A stretch of 64,000 nucleotides of DNA from Candidatus Cloacimonas sp. (GTDB lineage Bacteria; Cloacimonadota; Cloacimonadia; Cloacimonadales; Cloacimonadaceae): NCBI GenBank assembly GCA_023227825.1, contig JALOCJ010000011.1, forward strand, positions 1 through 64,000, read 5' to 3'. The position numbers and the translations under genes are program-made. This document shows, piece after piece, positions 52,643 to 62,372 of the stretch (the first letter of the stretch is position 1; each line of letters opens with the position of its first letter). The notes under the pieces were generated by a model that saw only the letters and a list, made by a program, of their open reading frames with translations, was not told the DNA's origin and searched no databases.

Positions 52643-55600
52643 TCAGGGTGCCTGGTAAACAGCTACAATTTTGAAAAACATTTTGTCCTGCGGATTAGTA
52701 ATCAGAAAACTGTTTTGGCTGATTTCAGCATAGGGGATATCACTCCAGACAGTAGGATCGGAACTAGCATAAATCCGGTATAAATTAGCTCCTTGCACAG
52801 CATTCCAGATAAGCAAAAGACCCAGCTGATTTTTTTGAATTTGCAGCTGAGGGATGGCTAAAACAACTGGAACATAGGAAGTTACAGAAAAACCGGTTAC
52901 AGGAATATAATTGCTTAATGTTCCCGAAGCCGATGGATTTTGGGGATCGTAAGATACTGAACTGCTGCTGATATACCGGCTGCGACCAGGATTGGAAGCA
53001 GAATTTGTGTAATAGAAATGGTTGTTAGTATGGTAATTGTAGTTATCCAGAGGTCTGTTTACCCGGATAGCCAAATTATTACCTGTGTATACAAAAGGTG
53101 TTTGTAAGGGGATTACAATGGTGTTTATTCCCAAAGGAAAATCCAATATACCCTCAAATACGGTTTCATATCCATCAAAAGTAAGCCAGCCGGAATTGAG
53201 ATTACTCTCCGTAATATTTTTCATCCAGATTTTTACTGCCCGCTGAGGTAAATTCTGCACAAAATTTATATGATAAGCAATAGCAGTGATTGTTCCAGTG
53301 GTCATTTCCAGTTCAGAAGCAAGATAAATTGTTTCACTAATACTGTTTTTCTGATTGAAATTAAGAGGAAGGTAATTTGTTTTGGTGCCTGTAGCAGTAG
53401 TTCCTGCTTCAGTTAGGTAACTTCCAATGGATACAGAATAGGGCAGGGAAGTATTATTACCGGTATAACCATCTGAAATTAAAGTTATTTGCGCATATAC
53501 AGAAAGTATTTGTTCCGTCTCAGGAATCCAGGTTAAACTATGAATTGCCGTTTGATTCGGAGCAAGCGGTTCAAAAACATCCAGATTTGCCAGCACTGTT
53601 TTGCTGGAATTGGAAAGTAACTGAACGCTATAGCTGTTTTGAATTGCATTTCCATTATTAAAAACACTAATGCTTAACTGCATAGGTTCACCGACAATCC
53701 CTAAACCATTTACCTGCAAAGCACTTACAGCCAGGTCATTGGTCAGCAGTTCTTCCAGATAAAAATTATCCAGATAAATATTACGATTGGTTCCGCCTAA
53801 GTTATGTTTAATAGCAATAAATCTATCCGTTCCGCTGTAACCGGTAAACGATATAGAATACTGTTGCATAGTATTGGTTAAGTTAATTGTAGTTAATGAA
53901 TTAAAAATGCCGGTGGGACTGCTTATAGTTCCTACCTGTAAAACATATCCTGAAGTAGCACCCCGGGCATTAAACTTTAAACGCATAATATTTAGCGGCG
54001 TTAAAATTTCGGGCGTAATAAGAATAAGCTGGGCACTTGCATCCGAGAAATTATTAAAAGAAATACAATTGGGAGGACTTAGAGCATAATTGGTAGGCGA
54101 AGAATAGTTTTTTACATAGGCAGAACCGTTGGTTGAAGAAATATAAGTGCTCCAGCCAAAAGGTAAAGCAGGTGCAGTTATACTATCAAAATTTTGGCTG
54201 TATGGTAGAGCCGTAATACGCGGATCAGCATAAGTAGTAAAACTCCATAGCGGACAGTTTTGCGCAGAACCGCCTTCGCTTACAGGAACAACTTTCCAAT
54301 AATACTGTGTGCTGTAAGCTAAGGTTCCGGTATAAGTGTAATTGAGAACATTGCCCAAATTCAAACCATTAATTAAATTACTGGGAGGATTATTCGTCCC
54401 CAAATAAAATAGATAATGGCTGGGATAACCACCTCCGTTAACCCAGGAAAAATTTGGGGAAACATTTACATTCTCAGCAAAATTTTCAGGAGAAGGAGAA
54501 ATTGGCGGAGAAGGTGGTAAAGCTGTTTTTTTTATGCTGAAGTTATCTAAAAACATATTGTTACCAAAGGCGCTGATGGCTTTACAGACAATATAGTAAT
54601 AACCGGAGCCGGAAAGAGGTAAATTGAATGAATACTGATACCAACCGGTTGAAGGAACGGTTGGAGTAAAACCGGTATAACGATTTATCGTTCCTAAAAG
54701 GGTATTGGTTCCACTCAAATCAGGCAGCGTTGCTAAATAGAACTCAATTTTATCTGCCCGGGAATTATATCCTGTATCCCGATACATATAAAAGGAAAAA
54801 TCGTAGCGATAATACTGCACTTCTGAACAATCAAGCCGCAAGGTGGCTAAAATAGCGGAACTGGAAGCAGAGGCATAAAAACTTTTATAGCTAATCATTC
54901 CAGACCCTGATTGAGGTGAACAGGTTGGATTTGTTCCGGAAGTTACTCTTTCAAAACTGTAATTGCCGGAAATGGTTTGATTATACCAACCCTCAGGAGG
55001 AAATGTAGAACCGTTAAAACTCTCTGAATATGGATTGGTGGAAAAATCAACTGTAGGAACACCTAAAGAAAAGGTCATAGTTGTTCCCGCTGAAGAGCCA
55101 ATTCCATAGATATTTAAATTCCCTTCACTGCCATCCTGCAAAAAAGGAGTTGGATTAGTAAAATTATTGATACTGGTTCTGCCACTTTCCTGACTGAAAA
55201 ATGCAGAATTTATAGTCCCGTTGACTGTAGTGGTACCACCTGGACGGTAAATATATAATTCATCCGGAGGTCCTTCTGCATTCCCTTCTCCGACAGAAGT
55301 ATCTATTCTGTAAATCAACAATCCGGAACCGGGAATACTGTTTTCAAAAGTGCCGGTTTTCTTGCGGAATTCTACTACATAGTATTGATTGGGATTGTTG
55401 GAATTGATTCTATAGCAGTTGCCAGTGGAAGAAGTTAACGGATTAAGTGTATATTGCTGTCCAAGGAAGATAGTTGGAATAGTGGCAATCCAATTTCCAT
55501 ATTTCCATTTCATAAAAGCAGTCATATATTGAGGAGGATTTTGGTCTGAACACATTAAATCCCAGCTACCGGCAGGATCAATTCCATTACCGGTATAATG

Positions 55601-56578
55601 ATAAAGATCCGGTGCTCCAAGGGTATGAAAAAACTCATGACAGATAACTCCTACTCCGCGCGAGGCAAGAAAATCCTTAAGCTGAAGGTTAAAATCATAA
55701 ACCCTTTTCCCGTTCAAATATACATAGCGATCATAAATAGCCCAACGGTGGGGCCAGAGCAAACTACTCCATTCTCCTGCGGAGCCACTAACTATAAAAA
55801 CAACATTATCCACATTGCCATCTCCATCGGAATCAATATTTAAAGAAGCGGGAACCTGAGAGGCAACAGCAGCAACAGCATTTTGGAGTAAAGTAAATTC
55901 ACGGTTTCTACGCTCATCATCTCCATTATAACCTGTCGGATTTGTTATTGCATTATAGGGCTGAAAATATGCTCTCGGATGACTATCCTGCCAGGAAACA
56001 ACCAGATTATTTTGCGCTGGAGGATAGAATGTAGTATTCACCGTAAGCTGATTATAGCTTGCTTCCAGATAATAATTCTTTTGAGAATTGGTTCCGCTAT
56101 TGAACCACCCGTCATAAACGCTGATATTCTGTCCAAATTCACTTTCGCCGGAAAAACGGATAAAGATAACAAGGTTATTAATAGTTCCATTTGTGGGAGC
56201 ATCCCGTTCTTCAGGCATCCAAAACTTGCTTTGGCGAAAGTCCTTATATGCTTTTTCAGAGATATTAATTCCCGGCTTAATAGCAGAACTGAAAGGATCA
56301 TCTTTGCCCGCAATTAAGTTTCCGGCTTTAATGCTCTCTCCGTCTTGTTCTGCATAACACAGATATCCGGTTTCGGGATGCCTGATAATAGTATAATTAT
56401 TTTTATCGTGAAGCCAATTATGAAATTCATCACCACTGGCAAAAAGTTCCAGTTTTGTGCCATCCGGTTGAAAAACAGTCACCGGCAGATTAGTAACCAT
56501 AGCGGCTTTAAGATTTAGGGATAATAGCATAGCTATCATATAGATAAGCAGTAGCTTAGGCATCTTTATTTTCTTCAC
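52643..56578 (-). CDS. Secreted M6-family metalloprotease, multidomain
   Basis: A 1311-aa exported zinc protease. A signal peptide (residues 1-25, LLLIYMIAMLLSLNLKA) is followed by a prodomain. The catalytic domain includes NNLVIFIRFSGESEF and the zinc motif HEFFHTLGAPDLYHY near residue 314, characteristic of the immune-inhibitor-A (M6) family. After it come two jelly-roll/MAM-like segments, two Fn3-like regions (for example SPENFAENVNVSPNF and YLFYLGTNNPPS) and a CARDB-like stretch near 970. The C-terminus ends with an Fn3-like strand set and FKIVAVYQAP. I see no T9SS sorting domain, unlike its neighbour. It probably degrades external protein. Confidence 0.9.
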   Translation of the reverse strand: MKKIKMPKLLLIYMIAMLLSLNLKAAMVTNLPVTVFQPDGTKLELFASGDEFHNWLHDKNNYTIIRHPETGYLCYAEQDGESIKAGNLIAGKDDPFSSAIKPGINISEKAYKDFRQSKFWMPEERDAPTNGTINNLVIFIRFSGESEFGQNISVYDGWFNSGTNSQKNYYLEASYNQLTVNTTFYPPAQNNLVVSWQDSHPRAYFQPYNAITNPTGYNGDDERRNREFTLLQNAVAAVASQVPASLNIDSDGDGNVDNVVFIVSGSAGEWSSLLWPHRWAIYDRYVYLNGKRVYDFNLQLKDFLASRGVGVICHEFFHTLGAPDLYHYTGNGIDPAGSWDLMCSDQNPPQYMTAFMKWKYGNWIATIPTIFLGQQYTLNPLTSSTGNCYRINSNNPNQYYVVEFRKKTGTFENSIPGSGLLIYRIDTSVGEGNAEGPPDELYIYRPGGTTTVNGTINSAFFSQESGRTSINNFTNPTPFLQDGSEGNLNIYGIGSSAGTTMTFSLGVPTVDFSTNPYSESFNGSTFPPEGWYNQTISGNYSFERVTSGTNPTCSPQSGSGMISYKSFYASASSSAILATLRLDCSEVQYYRYDFSFYMYRDTGYNSRADKIEFYLATLPDLSGTNTLLGTINRYTGFTPTVPSTGWYQYSFNLPLSGSGYYYIVCKAISAFGNNMFLDNFSIKKTALPPSPPISPSPENFAENVNVSPNFSWVNGGGYPSHYLFYLGTNNPPSNLINGLNLGNVLNYTYTGTLAYSTQYYWKVVPVSEGGSAQNCPLWSFTTYADPRITALPYSQNFDSITAPALPFGWSTYISSTNGSAYVKNYSSPTNYALSPPNCISFNNFSDASAQLILITPEILTPLNIMRLKFNARGATSGYVLQVGTISSPTGIFNSLTTINLTNTMQQYSISFTGYSGTDRFIAIKHNLGGTNRNIYLDNFYLEELLTNDLAVSALQVNGLGIVGEPMQLSISVFNNGNAIQNSYSVQLLSNSSKTVLANLDVFEPLAPNQTAIHSLTWIPETEQILSVYAQITLISDGYTGNNTSLPYSVSIGSYLTEAGTTATGTKTNYLPLNFNQKNSISETIYLASELEMTTGTITAIAYHINFVQNLPQRAVKIWMKNITESNLNSGWLTFDGYETVFEGILDFPLGINTIVIPLQTPFVYTGNNLAIRVNRPLDNYNYHTNNHFYYTNSASNPGRSRYISSSSVSYDPQNPSASGTLSNYIPVTGFSVTSYVPVVLAIPQLQIQKNQLGLLLIWNAVQGANLYRIYASSDPTVWSDIPYAEISQNSFLITNPQDKMFFKIVAVYQAP

Positions 56579-56684
56579 TTACGCCCCTTTTGAGTGAACA
56601 TCTTTTTATTTAAAATACTTTTCTTATTTAATCCGAAAATTGTCAATCAGAACTTTATAAACAATGAAATAGGTTACAGAATAG

Positions 56685-56704
56685 AAATGACGGGGACATC
56701 ATTT
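56685..56704. repeat. Single degenerate unit of the 33-bp hairpin family
   Basis: AAATGACGGGGACATCATTT has the GGGA loop and a stem related to the AACGACG type, with one mismatch. It occurs singly in the 240-bp gap between the M6 protease and beta-helix genes. Confidence 0.65.
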
Positions 56705-56728
56705 TTCCCGCTTTAGGAATTTGCTGCT

Positions 56729-56799
56729 GTCACGAGTCCTCACTGCCAAATAAACTTGTGCGAAGTGCATAAGTTGTTTCAGCAGTGACGACTCCTGAC
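56729..56799. repeat. 71-bp imperfect inverted repeat between two secreted-protein genes
   Basis: Outer 17-bp arms GTCACGAGTCCTCACTG and CAGTGACGACTCCTGAC pair except at two G/C positions. An inner stem (ACTTGTGC with GCATAAGT) closes a small loop. It lies 20 bp after the stop of the beta-helix gene on the minus strand and 150 bp before the M6 gene. It may be a terminator-like or processing structure. No U-run follows clearly. Confidence 0.7.
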
Positions 56800-56818
56800 T
56801 TACATTATTTTACCTTCT

Positions 56819-59800
56819 TCATTTCATAAGCAGTATTTTTCTTGTCAGCTGATTATCCTTCGTTTTCAAGCGATAGAAATAGAATCCGGAAGCAACTTCT
56901 CTACCTTGTTGATCACATCCGTTCCAAACAGCTTTATGTATTCCGGAAGGTTGACTTTCGCCTACTAATTTCTTAACCAATTGTCCTTTTAGGTTGTAAA
57001 TTTCCAGGTTAACAAAGCTTTCGGAGGGAAGGTTATAGCTGATTGTAGTTTTAGGGTTGAAAGGATTGGGATAATTGGATGCGGAAAATGCTTCTCTTTC
57101 ACTAAGATCACTGCCACAAGGAATAACTTCCAAGTATAAAGGAATCAGCCAGGGCTCACTTTCGGCGTGAGAAATTTCTACATCCAGCAAGAAATCTTCA
57201 TTCCTTAAATCAGCGCTGCTGCCATCGGCTGGATTAATAATGCGGAAAATATAATCAGTAGGAATCTTTTCTGCACCTGTAACTTGGATTCGGATTATAT
57301 CACTAAAAATTCCATCTTCCAGCATATTTTCCAAATTGATTAGTAAATTCCAGTTCCAGGAACCACTCCTGCTGTTTTTAACATCTCGGGTATAAAGCCC
57401 GGCATTATTTTCCCAATCGTTATTGCAAACGCTGAATTGAAGCATCCCGATTTGGGGAAAAGGTGGATTGGGAATTTCCGGAACATCTAAAGGATCAAGA
57501 GTATCCTTTGCTCCTTCGCCAACACCTAAAATAATAACATCACCTTTTTCTCCTGCTTTGGCAGAAAGAGAAAACTCCCATTTCAGTTTAGGACGTTCTA
57601 CTATATTATAATCATTGTTTATAACAGGTTGATTATTATTCTGCTGACGGGCTGTTGTAGGATAATTGAAATACAAATGAGCATTCTGAGCTGTAGCTTT
57701 AACAAAAAATCCACCCCACGGTTCAATTACCCCAGGATAGTCGGAATCAATAAGTACATAATTATTAATCAGATAATTATACTTTTGCATACTAGCCAAC
57801 ACACTATCACCCAAAACGATACCATTTCCTAAACCAATGGGAAGGTCATAAGGATTAGCTAATAAATACCAGCCGTTATTAGTGTTCGGTGTTCCATCCA
57901 AAACAACATTATAACTGCCATCATCCATCAAACCATAAACATCTATCGTGGCAGGTGTGGCATAAGGATTGCGTATCCAATAACCGATTCCGGGACGAAC
58001 AATTGAAGGAATTACATAGCTTCCGGTATAACTCATATCAATATGACCCAAAGTGTCAGGTAAAGCAGCAGGATTTAATTGCACAATAGATGTGTAGGTA
58101 GGAGCTACATAAAAAGGAGAAAGATCATCGGCAAAAATGCTTACCGGGCTGCTATAGGTCTCACTGGTTAAATATGGCACACCCATCATATTCCATCCAG
58201 GATGCATAGTATAAGTACGCACTCCTGCTAAAACCTCAAAATCAAAAGGTAAAGCTCCAATACCTTGATTGGCAAGCGGAGAACGCGGTTTCAAATAGAA
58301 ATTACCTTCTTCCGGATCTACAAATTGAGGGTCTTCATTCAGATTACCTGTTCCCGGAAAAACACCTGCAGCATAAGAAATATCACTGTTGCTGACAGGT
58401 ATATTGCTGTCCTCCAGAATAACAGGAGTATTTAATTGTTCTCCATTAGTCCAGATAACATTCTGAATAAAGCTGCCGTTACTATTACCCGTAGCATATA
58501 ATCCATTATTCAAACCCCAAATCGTGTTATGCATAATTTCTGCATTTTGAACCGTCTGCAGAAAAATGCCGTTACCTTCCAGATTACCTGTTCCGGTTTG
58601 CACTTGCGGATAAATGATATTTTTATGCAAAGTCACTCCTGCCAGGTTTTTCAGCACTACTCCTTTTAAGGGTTCTCTCAAAGTGCTGCTGGTATTGCGG
58701 ATGCGCGTATTATTTAAAGATGGGGTTGTCCTGTTAAAAGGCATTCCATTTCCTTCATAGTAAATACCGGTGGTGTAATCCTCTACATAAAGAGTATCCA
58801 TAGTCGCCAAAATATAACCGCTGAAGTTTATACCCTTTGTTTCAGTTCTTAAAGTACTGCTGGTATTACGGATACGCGTATTATTCAAAGACGCTGTAGT
58901 AGTTAAAAGCCCTGAACCGTCATTGGTGATTTCCAAGCCGGTGGGATAACCGACAATGGAATCATTAGCCATTGTTACACTGCTGATATCAATCATTTTC
59001 ACACCTTTAGTAACAGTGCGCAGTGTACTACTTGTATTTCTAATCCTGGTATTATTTAGAGAAACAGTTGCCCGGTTAGAAGGCAATCCGCTTCCTTCAT
59101 AGTAAATTCCTGTTGTATAGTCATCAATATCCAGCATCTCCATAGTCGCTAAAATATGTCCAGTAAAGTTTATACCTGTAGTTTCAGTTCTTAAAGTACT
59201 GCTGGTATTACGGATACGCGTATTATTCAAAGACGCTGTAGTAGTTAATAGACCTGAACCATCATTAGTAATTTCCAAGCCGGTAGGATAACCGACAATA
59301 GAATCATTAGCCATTGTTACGCTGCTGACATCAATCATTTTCACACCTTTGGCAACAGTGCGAAGTGTACTGCTCGTATTTCTAATCCTGGTATTATTTA
59401 AAGAAGGAGTGCTACGATAATCAGTTGTTCCTAAGCCATTCCAGTAAACGCCAAAATCATATTCTTCAATTTCTGCATTGTTTACAGTTAAACCCACAGC
59501 TCCCAAAACATCCAATCCGTGACTTTCAGTCCGAAGGGTACTGCTGGTATTACGAATGCGAGTATTATTCAGAGAAGGACTGCTGGCAACCCTTGCTTCA
59601 TTTTCAAAAACAATACCCATAAGGTAACCAATTACCTGCACATTATTTAATACCATATTAGAGGCACCTTGCACTTTCAGTCCAATTTCTCCGGTAAATA
59701 TTTGAGTTTTACTAATCAGCAAATTGGATATTGTGAAACTGCTATTTATAATCTTTAAACCCACCACGGCATTATAGATATTGCAATTGTTGAAAGTTAC

Positions 59801-62371
59801 GGGGGAAACGGGAGAATGCAAAATAATTCCCTTCCAGCCCATTGTTTCGCTTCCGGAAAAAGTAGCTCCATTAGCAGAAATTGCACCCCAGACCTCTAAA
59901 CCGGCTTCAGGACCAAAGTTTACTATTACACCATTATCAATAATCAGAGAGCTCCCTTCCGAAATAGCAAGGGTAGATCCATAATAATAGGGTGAACCGG
60001 CTAAAGTAAGATGAATTTGAGTATTGAAAATTGCCTCTATGGTTTGAGAATAGCTGTCACTTTCCCCATTTTTATAGATGGTTAGTGTTACAGTATATAA
60101 ACCGGGAGTGTAATATATATGATAAGGATTGGGTTCTGTGCTGCTTTGTCCATCTCCGAAGTTCCACAAATAGGAATCAGGATTACCGCTGCAGTGTTGA
60201 TGAAATTGAACCTGCGTACAATTTTGGGCATTGGTTATGGTTGTTGTAAAATATGCCGTTAAGAACATTGTTCCAATGGCTAAACCAGTAGGATCGGGCA
60301 AAGTTAAATTCTGTTGTGTGCCATTTACCAGGTTTATGTTAACTAAAATATTATTGGCTTCTGATGAAAAATCAGTAATATATGCCTTGCTGTTATCAGT
60401 GCTTAAAGCTAAAACATCCACTCCATAATATCCTGACCATTCATAAAAAGGTAAATCAAAACTCTGCTGCCAAGCTAAAGTCCCATTTGCTTGAACATTA
60501 TAGGCAGAAAGCTTATGATTATATGTTCCATATTCACCAATTAAGGCAATTTGCCCGTCTGTTGAATATACAGCTGATTGAGAACTAACACCCAGGTTTT
60601 GTAACACAGTTATTGAATTATCAGCATTCAGTTGCAGAACTTCTGATTGTCCCTCATGAGAACAGGCAATAGCAAAATCCCCACCGGGATTGATAACTGT
60701 ATTCAAACAGGAAGCTACGGGAACAGAAACATTGGAATAGGATAAATTGCCAGTGGCAAAATTGAGAAGATACTGATGCACATAACCATTAGTGTAATCA
60801 TTTATCAGCACCTTGCCATCAGGACCTATAGTTACTCCTTGTGCATTATGAGGATAAATATCCAAAACCTGCACTGTGGTTCTGGACTGCAAATCCAATA
60901 CTGCAATATAAGTGTTTGAAGTACCTCCGTCAGCAACAATAGCATAACGGTTATCTGCACTCAAAGTAATATCCTCAGCGTGAAAAGTCAAGCTATAAGA
61001 AGCAGTGATTGTCGGTTCCAATAAGTTGTTGAGGTCTATTTGATAGACGGTATTATTGTCAAAATTGGAGACCAGGGCAAATTGGGCATCAGAAGAAACC
61101 ACAACATCTAACAGATTATTATTTCCTAATTGACCTTCCAGAAAAGGACCATAGACCTCATTGGTAGCTACATCCACAATACAGATACTGGGGGGATAAT
61201 AATTGGTAACTATTAAAAAATCTCCAAGGTGAGGAATAATCCTCACTGTAAAGCCGGCAACTGTAGAAAGAGAAGGATTTCCATTATCTGTAGCAGTAAT
61301 AGTTATATTATGCAATCCTATATTATTGCGTAAACCGTTAATCGTCAAATTGATATAACAGGGATTTCCGGGAATAATTTCTGCATTAAAACCGACTGTA
61401 AAATCGTGCTGAATTTCTGCGTAAACAGTATTCCCCGGGGCAGGCGAAGAAGCATTTATATGTAATTGAATGCTTTCCCCCTCTTGCAGGTTAACTGTTT
61501 CTACAGGAAGATTGCCAAAAACAGGAGGCAGGAAATTTCCCTGAATGGCAGTAAACCTGAATAACTGATTATCCAGATAACTAACTCCGGAGGGAGCACC
61601 ACCGGGTCCGTTATAGTCAAATCCTTCGTGATCAAATCTGCCAATTAAACCATAGTAAATTCCATCGCCTTTGTTTAAACCAACCGTTGCCGGAACACCG
61701 CCAAAACCATTTTCGCCTCCGGAAGCCCCTCCAGTTGTCCATTGCATATCTCCATAACTGAAAGCTACATTATAACCGGCTCCCACAACAGGGTCCCAAC
61801 CATCAGTAAAAACAAGTTCAAAGGTATTAAGTTTATCGGTATGATTGCTAAAATAGCCAACTGCATTCCAGATTACCGTTACTCTGTTAGGTTCTATTTT
61901 GTAAAAAACCTGCCCCCCTGACCTGGTATCTACATCTGCCCAAAAGGGAGCCAGCATAGGAAACTCATTTACCGGAAATCCAAAAGGAGTGTATGTGCTG
62001 TAAGGATTGCCAAAGGAAACATTGCCGTTGTTGTTGATGTAAAATTCCGTGTAGGTAGTTCCATAAAAATCAAAAGCAAACGGCAATGTAATCACGGAAG
62101 TGTAATAATCATCGTTTCCTTCCATTGCCAGTTGGAAACTTTCATCCAGCGGAATTAAAAGTCCATCCCGCTGCTGTTTTTGATACACTAAAGGAACTTG
62201 TTTCCCTTTCGGTACATTAGAATAAACAGGTGGTTGAACAGGCATTTTGCCTCTCAGACCTTCTTTGTATTCCTCATATTCTTTGGAATCCACAGGATAG
62301 GGAATTGTTTGGGCGCTAACTAATACTGCTGCTATTATCAACAGCATTACCAATAATGTTCTTTTTGCCAT
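56819..62371 (-). CDS. Giant surface protein: NIDO, beta-propeller, PKD, beta-helix, T9SS sorting domain
   Basis: About 1850 aa from the start at 62371 (MAKRTLLVMLLIIAAVLVSA signal peptide, GAGGAG upstream). The frame is open 28 codons further, but those overlap the LRR gene end. Domain order: NIDO-like (about 90-257, LPFAFDFYGTTYTEFYINNNG), Ig/cadherin-like, a YVTN-type beta-propeller (about 384-704), PKD (about 715-775, YLWNFGDGQSSTEPNPYHIY) and a parallel beta-helix (about 790-1360). A further exported segment with HPGWNMMGVPYL follows, and the sorting domain occupies the last 85 residues (YPNPFNPKTTISYNLP, LEIYNLKGQLV, ASGFYFYRL). The beta-helix holds six copies of SLNNTRIRNTSSTLR(T). The likely role is adhesion or enzyme display, by inference. 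It lies 1 bp after the LRR gene stop. Confidence 0.9.
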   Translation of the reverse strand: MAKRTLLVMLLIIAAVLVSAQTIPYPVDSKEYEEYKEGLRGKMPVQPPVYSNVPKGKQVPLVYQKQQRDGLLIPLDESFQLAMEGNDDYYTSVITLPFAFDFYGTTYTEFYINNNGNVSFGNPYSTYTPFGFPVNEFPMLAPFWADVDTRSGGQVFYKIEPNRVTVIWNAVGYFSNHTDKLNTFELVFTDGWDPVVGAGYNVAFSYGDMQWTTGGASGGENGFGGVPATVGLNKGDGIYYGLIGRFDHEGFDYNGPGGAPSGVSYLDNQLFRFTAIQGNFLPPVFGNLPVETVNLQEGESIQLHINASSPAPGNTVYAEIQHDFTVGFNAEIIPGNPCYINLTINGLRNNIGLHNITITATDNGNPSLSTVAGFTVRIIPHLGDFLIVTNYYPPSICIVDVATNEVYGPFLEGQLGNNNLLDVVVSSDAQFALVSNFDNNTVYQIDLNNLLEPTITASYSLTFHAEDITLSADNRYAIVADGGTSNTYIAVLDLQSRTTVQVLDIYPHNAQGVTIGPDGKVLINDYTNGYVHQYLLNFATGNLSYSNVSVPVASCLNTVINPGGDFAIACSHEGQSEVLQLNADNSITVLQNLGVSSQSAVYSTDGQIALIGEYGTYNHKLSAYNVQANGTLAWQQSFDLPFYEWSGYYGVDVLALSTDNSKAYITDFSSEANNILVNINLVNGTQQNLTLPDPTGLAIGTMFLTAYFTTTITNAQNCTQVQFHQHCSGNPDSYLWNFGDGQSSTEPNPYHIYYTPGLYTVTLTIYKNGESDSYSQTIEAIFNTQIHLTLAGSPYYYGSTLAISEGSSLIIDNGVIVNFGPEAGLEVWGAISANGATFSGSETMGWKGIILHSPVSPVTFNNCNIYNAVVGLKIINSSFTISNLLISKTQIFTGEIGLKVQGASNMVLNNVQVIGYLMGIVFENEARVASSPSLNNTRIRNTSSTLRTESHGLDVLGAVGLTVNNAEIEEYDFGVYWNGLGTTDYRSTPSLNNTRIRNTSSTLRTVAKGVKMIDVSSVTMANDSIVGYPTGLEITNDGSGLLTTTASLNNTRIRNTSSTLRTETTGINFTGHILATMEMLDIDDYTTGIYYEGSGLPSNRATVSLNNTRIRNTSSTLRTVTKGVKMIDISSVTMANDSIVGYPTGLEITNDGSGLLTTTASLNNTRIRNTSSTLRTETKGINFSGYILATMDTLYVEDYTTGIYYEGNGMPFNRTTPSLNNTRIRNTSSTLREPLKGVVLKNLAGVTLHKNIIYPQVQTGTGNLEGNGIFLQTVQNAEIMHNTIWGLNNGLYATGNSNGSFIQNVIWTNGEQLNTPVILEDSNIPVSNSDISYAAGVFPGTGNLNEDPQFVDPEEGNFYLKPRSPLANQGIGALPFDFEVLAGVRTYTMHPGWNMMGVPYLTSETYSSPVSIFADDLSPFYVAPTYTSIVQLNPAALPDTLGHIDMSYTGSYVIPSIVRPGIGYWIRNPYATPATIDVYGLMDDGSYNVVLDGTPNTNNGWYLLANPYDLPIGLGNGIVLGDSVLASMQKYNYLINNYVLIDSDYPGVIEPWGGFFVKATAQNAHLYFNYPTTARQQNNNQPVINNDYNIVERPKLKWEFSLSAKAGEKGDVIILGVGEGAKDTLDPLDVPEIPNPPFPQIGMLQFSVCNNDWENNAGLYTRDVKNSRSGSWNWNLLINLENMLEDGIFSDIIRIQVTGAEKIPTDYIFRIINPADGSSADLRNEDFLLDVEISHAESEPWLIPLYLEVIPCGSDLSEREAFSASNYPNPFNPKTTISYNLPSESFVNLEIYNLKGQLVKKLVGESQPSGIHKAVWNGCDQQGREVASGFYFYRLKTKDNQLTRKILLMK

Positions 62372-62372
62372 T

